Virus record (IMG/VR): IMGVR_UViG_3300028422_001974
Coordinates: 1 to 46,333 of that record
Length of the DNA: 46,333 bases
Reading direction: 5' to 3' (one strand)
DNA from: a virus
Shown here: positions 41,943-46,333 of the stretch, piece by piece
How positions within the stretch are numbered: the stretch's first letter is position 1
How the letters are laid out: the number at the start of each line of letters is the position of its first letter
Notes under the pieces: generated by a model
Databases searched by the model: none
What the model was told of the DNA's origin: nothing
Seen by the model: the letters and a program-made list of their open reading frames with translations, nothing else
Program-made: the position numbers and the translations under genes

Positions 41943-43328
41943 ATGGCTGTAAAGGATGAACGTCCAGAAGGCGCACCAGAAGGATTAGTCCTAAGAGGAG
42001 CATGGTATCACTATATTAGAACCTTCAAAGGTAATACTATAAAGAAAGCTCTCAAAACCAAGAATTATAACCAAGCTGTGCGTATGGTTATGGAATTAAA
42101 TGAACGTATTGAAGATAAGAAGGTCTCCCCTGCCCTAGCTGTTAATAAGGATAACTATAGCTTTGCCCATACAGCAGAGAAATACACAGAATCCAGAACG
42201 ATTAGACCAAAAACAATTGAAAGATATAATGAAATAGCTGCCAACATCAACAAAGGCTTTGAGTATATCACAGGCAAACCAGAAACTCCATTACAAGAAA
42301 TAAGCCGTCAATTGGTTCAAGATTATATCAAATACAGGCAAACAACCAAGATAAATCCGAATGGTCATGAAAACACCCCTCAACAAGAAGGTATTGCCCC
42401 AAAAACAATACAGGATGAATTTGACCATATCAAGCGGGTACTTAGGTTTGCTGAAAGGCGTGAGTGGCTAATCAAGATGCCAGACTTACTAGATGTGTTT
42501 AAAACCAAGAGAAAAAAAGGTGTGATGTCTGAAGTTGCCCGTCCACTGGAAGCAGAAGAAGTAACAGCAATTCTAAAAGAAGCAAGATTACATGATTCAC
42601 AAAATATTGGGAAGTATGTTTATCCCAACTATATTGAGTCATTAATAAGACTGTATATTTTCTCTGGATTACGTAAAAATGAAGGAAGGTTCTTAGAATG
42701 GTCAGATATTGATTTTAAGAATCATATAATCAAGGTTCGTCCAAAGAAAATAACCTGTAATCGAGCCATCAAATTCACAACTGAAACATGGGATAAAATC
42801 AAGGATTACATATGTCTTGAAAAGGATAAGCAAGCAATCTCTAATAATCCAACAGCATTAAAGATGGTAGGATATGCTTTACAATTCAAAATTGAGGAGA
42901 AACTATTATCAATAAGAGGTCAAGATTTCGACCTTAAAAAGCAATGTATCAACTTCAGTGAAACCTTTAGTTGGAACCCGAAAGGAAGTTCCGGCGAAAT
43001 CCCAATACACAACCAGCTCTATGGTACTTTGACAGAGCTTTTCAAGATTAAAACCAGTAATTTCGTATTCCCTTCACTAGATGGTGGCTATTATAACTTC
43101 AAACTTGAGTATACGTTTAACAAGCTGACATTAGCCGCAGGAATTTCTGACCACATCAGAATACATGATATGCGTCATACACTAGGATATCTACTTCGAA
43201 GGCAAGGAATTGGGTTGGAGGTTATTAAGGAGATCCTTCGCCACGCAAGTATAGAACAAACCCTTGTATATGCCAAGTACAATAAAGAGGAAGGCCAAAC
43301 CGCAATAAGCAAATTACCGGATTTTTAG
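41943..43328 (+). CDS. Tyrosine recombinase, AT-rich (tandem element integrase)
   Basis: 461 residues from ATG 41943 with GAAGGA six bases upstream. Catalytic residues: R244 (FSGLRKNEG), H408-R411-H412 (IHDMRH), and Y443 (TLVYAKY) after LRHASIEQ. The N-terminal region has a basic arm-type domain. Codon use is far more AT-rich than the prophage genes, so it belongs to another element. Its position directly after the tRNA fragment and terminator is standard for a tRNA-integrated island. Confidence 0.92.
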   Translation: MAVKDERPEGAPEGLVLRGAWYHYIRTFKGNTIKKALKTKNYNQAVRMVMELNERIEDKKVSPALAVNKDNYSFAHTAEKYTESRTIRPKTIERYNEIAANINKGFEYITGKPETPLQEISRQLVQDYIKYRQTTKINPNGHENTPQQEGIAPKTIQDEFDHIKRVLRFAERREWLIKMPDLLDVFKTKRKKGVMSEVARPLEAEEVTAILKEARLHDSQNIGKYVYPNYIESLIRLYIFSGLRKNEGRFLEWSDIDFKNHIIKVRPKKITCNRAIKFTTETWDKIKDYICLEKDKQAISNNPTALKMVGYALQFKIEEKLLSIRGQDFDLKKQCINFSETFSWNPKGSSGEIPIHNQLYGTLTELFKIKTSNFVFPSLDGGYYNFKLEYTFNKLTLAAGISDHIRIHDMRHTLGYLLRRQGIGLEVIKEILRHASIEQTLVYAKYNKEEGQTAISKLPDF

Positions 43329-43380
43329 GGTTTGGTGCCCCTCCCTTTCCACCACCATCCGGCCAACAAATATGACCACA

Positions 43381-45345
43381 TTATTGTATTAGATCCTTCC
43401 AGCCTTCATAAATCATAACCATTGCCATTGTGTCGAGTTCACAATAATTAAGTAAAGCTTGGTTTAGTTCTCTTCTCTCATAGTCTGACATCTCTGTAAA
43501 TTGCAATTTTGCATAAGCCGTTAAAGCACCTCCACCATCTTTAAGGACATTATCATTGCTTAATAGCATCGATTCATTATTTTGTGTATTTTGGAACATT
43601 TTTGGCAATAATAAATATGGATCGACAACGGTTCCATTTTTAATCTTAATCCATGACCAATTCTTAAAGTTTAAGCTTTTTACACCACTTTCAGTTCCAT
43701 AAATAGGTCTTGAATACTTCTCCCGTAAACACCGTGAATTATTTAAAATAGAAGGAAGAATTTTCTTGATTGATGTAGAGCCACCAGCAGCAGGATCATA
43801 ATAGTATTTTTTAACTAAATCCCATAAATCAACCATGTCTCTATCGCCACACCAAAACTCTGTGCTGTCACCCGTCGAATGACTGATTAATTTGATAAAA
43901 TCACATAATTCTTCAGAGTCATCAACTTCATTTTTGTTGTGTTGTAATTGATGATAGATTAAATTCAGAAAGGTATTTTCATGATTTGAATATCTGAATA
44001 TGGATCCATTATCATTTGATAATTGGTTCATTAAATTGCGAACAAACTCAAAATTAGGGAAAACTCCAGGTTGAGTGTTAATGTATTCTCCATAATGCGC
44101 CACCGTGCCGCCTTCATCAACTATGTGATGAGAAAACTGAAACGCAATACCTTCGTATGGGTGTAGGCCTTTATTAAAAGGAATGGCAACCATAGTTGTT
44201 TCAAAATCAATAAAATGTAAAGGAAATCGCCATGACCACATTTCTTCACGAAGCCCTTGTTTATCAATCCATAAAGCATCATCATTATTCTGTATTTTCT
44301 CAACTTGCATCCATTGCCTCTGACTCAAGGTAAGCCCTGGCAGGTTGTCTGATTTTGGTGATATATCCTCCTCTTCAATATCATTTATCATGATTTTCCC
44401 AGAATTGATAAGATTGGATTTTTTGCGAAAATTCCAAATATCAAACACGGTTGGACTATCTATCATGCCACAAGACCACCCTAAATTTTCAGTCCAGCAT
44501 TCAGCTTTTCCGCTTTTCAAACCAGATGAGATATCTTCAGCAGAAGCATAGAATTCACAAGAACCACAAGCTGTGGATACTGGCGTAGCTATCTTCTTAT
44601 CGGCAGCATAGCTTTCTGAAAACAAACGAACCATATCCAAGAATGGTAATTCTTCATCTTGACAATCTGAATATATATGTTCACAAATATCATCTATATC
44701 TACTGTGCATAAAATCTTTGGCGATAAATCGTCTTCACACAAATCTTCAGATACCTCAACATGAGTCATACTACTTATATCTTTTAATAACTTGAATTTT
44801 TGATTTAGACCATTTGTCGGGCAAATAGCTGTTTTATCTGCAAGCATTAGATATGTAGTATTTGTAAATTGCGGATAAGCTGTAGTAATGACGTGTTTCT
44901 GAAAAGCGACATCGTATAGGTATGATTTCCAGCCAGATGATATTTTACCTGTTTTACCGAGAAAAGGACTTTCTTCTGAAGGCTCAAAAGACTTTGCCTT
45001 AACTTCAATCAAATCAAGATGATTTTTGGATTTGACCAGTATATCAACTCTAACAAATAGGTTATTGATGCATACTGCTGCTTCATAAATGATAACATTT
45101 TCAAGCTTAAGAAGATTATTGGTTTGACTTAATGCTTCGTCATAATCCAACGTTTTAATATCGTGGCCACCGGGAACGTAACATTTGGCAAGTTCACCTA
45201 CCTGAAAACCACCTTCAGCCAATGCCTCAAGAAAACTATCATTGAGGGTTTGATTAGCATACTCTTTCTTCCCTGTATAATATAATTTCGCAGGGCATTC
45301 TAAACCTAACTTGAATCTTGATTTTGTTAAATATCTATTTTTCAT
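43381..45345 (-). CDS. DUF2779 protein with Cas4-like and DEDD-like domains
   Basis: 654 residues from ATG 45345 (AAGG upstream). The N-terminal part has ECPAKL, a PD-(D/E)xK-type core (RVDILVK ... LDLIEVKAKS) and a later Cys cluster (CGSCEF ... ECW ... GWSC), which together resemble an iron-sulfur Cas4/RecB-like nuclease. The C-terminal part has HFIDFETTMVAIPFNKGLHPYEGIAFQFS, the DEDD-exonuclease-like DUF2779 signature. It may be a defence or repair nuclease. It lies convergent with the island integrase and 9 bases after a sigma-like fragment. Confidence 0.8.
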   Translation of the reverse strand: MKNRYLTKSRFKLGLECPAKLYYTGKKEYANQTLNDSFLEALAEGGFQVGELAKCYVPGGHDIKTLDYDEALSQTNNLLKLENVIIYEAAVCINNLFVRVDILVKSKNHLDLIEVKAKSFEPSEESPFLGKTGKISSGWKSYLYDVAFQKHVITTAYPQFTNTTYLMLADKTAICPTNGLNQKFKLLKDISSMTHVEVSEDLCEDDLSPKILCTVDIDDICEHIYSDCQDEELPFLDMVRLFSESYAADKKIATPVSTACGSCEFYASAEDISSGLKSGKAECWTENLGWSCGMIDSPTVFDIWNFRKKSNLINSGKIMINDIEEEDISPKSDNLPGLTLSQRQWMQVEKIQNNDDALWIDKQGLREEMWSWRFPLHFIDFETTMVAIPFNKGLHPYEGIAFQFSHHIVDEGGTVAHYGEYINTQPGVFPNFEFVRNLMNQLSNDNGSIFRYSNHENTFLNLIYHQLQHNKNEVDDSEELCDFIKLISHSTGDSTEFWCGDRDMVDLWDLVKKYYYDPAAGGSTSIKKILPSILNNSRCLREKYSRPIYGTESGVKSLNFKNWSWIKIKNGTVVDPYLLLPKMFQNTQNNESMLLSNDNVLKDGGGALTAYAKLQFTEMSDYERRELNQALLNYCELDTMAMVMIYEGWKDLIQ

Positions 45346-45353
45346 TTTATGCC

Positions 45354-45695
45354 TTACAAGAAGTGACACCAATTTACGTTATTACTGCCGGGGCATTTAC
45401 AATTCCAAAACGATCTCATCTCATCAAGTAATGAGCCCGTTATTCGGGAACAAATATATGGTGCAACGTCAACTTCAGATGACTCCTTAAGCCTATATAG
45501 AGCATCTATTAATCCTTTATTACCGAATTCTTTTAAAAGATAACTATTTTTAAAAGGTACACGCTTAAGCATTCTATCAACACATGAGTCCACATAAAAA
45601 CCACAGTGAATAAAAGCAGCCTCAAAACTTTTATTACTGCCAGTAGTTCTATAGTCAACAATCAAATCTTCTGTTGTTTTGTCAAAATTATCCAT
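45354..45695 (-). CDS. Sigma-factor-like fragment (region 2 only)
   Basis: 113 residues. Residues about 45-95 (LLKEFGNKGLIDALYRLKESSEVDVAPYICSRITGSLLDEMRSFW) match region 2 of FliA/WhiG-type sigma-70 factors, including the -10-binding part. Regions 3 and 4 are absent; the ending CKCPGSNNVNWCHFL is unrelated. It is either a truncated gene or a stand-alone region-2 regulator. The stop lies eight bases before the DUF2779 start, so the two may be one operon. Confidence 0.6.
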   Translation of the reverse strand: MDNFDKTTEDLIVDYRTTGSNKSFEAAFIHCGFYVDSCVDRMLKRVPFKNSYLLKEFGNKGLIDALYRLKESSEVDVAPYICSRITGSLLDEMRSFWNCKCPGSNNVNWCHFL

Positions 45696-45751
45696 GTTCC
45701 TATCCGCTATACCATCTATGGTTTATATGAAAGTAATTGTAGATATTTAAT

Positions 45752-46054
45752 TCATGCTAATGACAGGTAATGCTCTTTAATCTCAAGATATAGTTTTATC
45801 GGTATTGTTGAACCAACATCAATTTTGTATAGTGCCCTTGCAATTGCCGGGTTTTGTCAAAATTTAACGATACGGCTATTTTCTTTGTATATCTCAATAA
45901 TCCTGATTACCTGTGCATCCTTACCTTTAACAGTTAAATAGGCTCCCGGAGGTTTCTCCGTAAATTTCAGGGCTACTGCAAAATGTGTAGGATTTCTAAT
46001 AATCATGGAAGAACATGGGATAAATTTCTGTGCAAACGCTTCAAAGTCTTCACT
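45752..46054 (-). pseudogene. FlhB/SctU (type III export switch) C-terminal domain with in-frame TGA
   Basis: Translation on the minus strand from directly after the stop of the coiled-coil gene gives SEDFEAFAQKF then SMIIRNPTHFAVALKF, KGKDAQVIRIIEI, IVKF, TGA, QNPAIARALYKIDVGSTIP and YLEIKEHYLSLA. NPTH is the autocleavage site of FlhB/SctU, and NPAIARALY is its next conserved box. The TGA (45857-45859) is in frame. A 46006 ATG could start a 49-residue piece. Full FlhB is about 350 residues, so this is the C-terminal part only. Confidence 0.7.
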
Positions 46055-46333
46055 TTAGTTCTGCAAATCCATTCGAGCAGAATCAATATTGTTTTGAAGC
46101 AATTCGATTGTTTTTCTTGCTTGTTCACACATCTTGTCAATTTGTTCAATTTCATTATATATTTTAGCAATCCCTTCACTTTTATAATTACCCGATGTGG
46201 CGTTTAACATATCAGCTTTTTGTTTTAATTTACTTCTATTATAAAGAAGCTTCATTATTGATGCATAGTATTTATCAATACTAAACGCCCATTCTTCCAT
46301 TTGTTTATATATTTCACAATTATATAGAATCAT
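46055..46333 (-). CDS. Coiled-coil protein, partial at window edge
   Basis: 92 residues visible, helical coiled coil (YNRSKLKQKADML ... AKIYNEIEQIDKMCEQARKTIELLQNNIDSA). The first visible ATG is the last codon of the window, so an upstream start is possible. It lies directly before the FlhB-like fragment on the same strand; a type III stalk or chaperone role (FliJ/YscO-like) is possible only by context. Confidence 0.55.
   Translation of the reverse strand: MILYNCEIYKQMEEWAFSIDKYYASIMKLLYNRSKLKQKADMLNATSGNYKSEGIAKIYNEIEQIDKMCEQARKTIELLQNNIDSARMDLQN

Noticed and set aside
43329-43380. A second tRNA 3' end after the AT-rich integrase (TTTCCACCACC)
   Set aside because: No TPsiC arm or match to the 41724-41768 core; only a chance CCA-like string.
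1-46333. CRISPR array or diversity-generating retroelement
   Set aside because: No regularly spaced repeats and no reverse transcriptase or template/variable repeat pair was seen.

Overview
The window is mostly one temperate, tailed double-stranded DNA phage genome (a prophage, about 41.7 kb visible) plus about 4.5 kb of more AT-rich flanking bacterial or island DNA on the right. The tail genes (tape measure, tail tube, tail-assembly chaperone) sit with a lambda-type portal, an HK97-fold capsid and a long tape measure, which points to siphovirus morphology. Lipoprotein-type lysis candidates and a type III secretion/flagellar fragment in the flank imply a diderm (Gram-negative) host. The GNSPE...HY form of the first integrase and the FlhB/sigma remnants would fit a PVC-group bacterium (Lentisphaerota/Verrucomicrobiota), but that is inference and the host is not proven.

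Layout. 1-1580: a tyrosine recombinase and a 59-residue ribbon-helix-helix protein, both on +. 1609-20660 (on -, except one inserted + gene): the late operon, read right to left as small terminase-associated protein, large terminase, zinc-ribbon protein, small head protein, portal, fused prohead protease-major capsid, DUF2190 decoration protein, head-tail joining proteins, an F5/8-type-C-like decoration protein, a lysis-like cassette with two overlapping lipoprotein frames, tail terminator, tail tube, tail-assembly chaperone pair, tape measure and two distal tail proteins. A repeated 18-bp element with a TATAAA core lies before the terminase block and again before the portal block and may be the late promoter. 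20746-21659: two AT-rich unknown genes. 21735-24662: a ParB-domain DNA methyltransferase, a 330-bp structured intergenic region and a second tyrosine recombinase. 24670-38281: a long, tightly overlapping leftward early operon of small proteins with DNA-modification enzymes (D12 adenine methylase, frameshifted C5 methylase), MazG-like pyrophosphohydrolase, Lar-like zinc protein, a radical SAM protein, ParB-like and DUF2303 proteins, deoxynucleotide kinase and others. Its leader carries terminator-like hairpins. 38570-40701 (+): the lysogeny region with a small protein, a CI-type HTH repressor and a translationally coupled membrane protein. 40698-41546: an unknown gene and a thermonuclease next to the attachment site.

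41724-41768 is the 3' half of a tRNA gene (CAU anticodon, TPsiC arm, acceptor strand, CCA) followed by a perfect intrinsic terminator. Its 5' side cannot form the anticodon stem, so it is an attachment-site scar (attR type). Immediately after it lies a third, AT-rich integrase, suggesting tandem integration at one tRNA gene. Further right are a DUF2779 nuclease-like protein, a sigma factor fragment with region 2 only, a previously uncalled FlhB/SctU C-terminal domain with its NPTH motif and an in-frame TGA, and the end of a coiled-coil gene.

How it works together: the repressor region keeps the leftward early operon and the late operon off. On induction the early genes handle nucleotides, replication and DNA methylation, and the late genes build, package and release the virion. 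No endolysin gene could be recognised.
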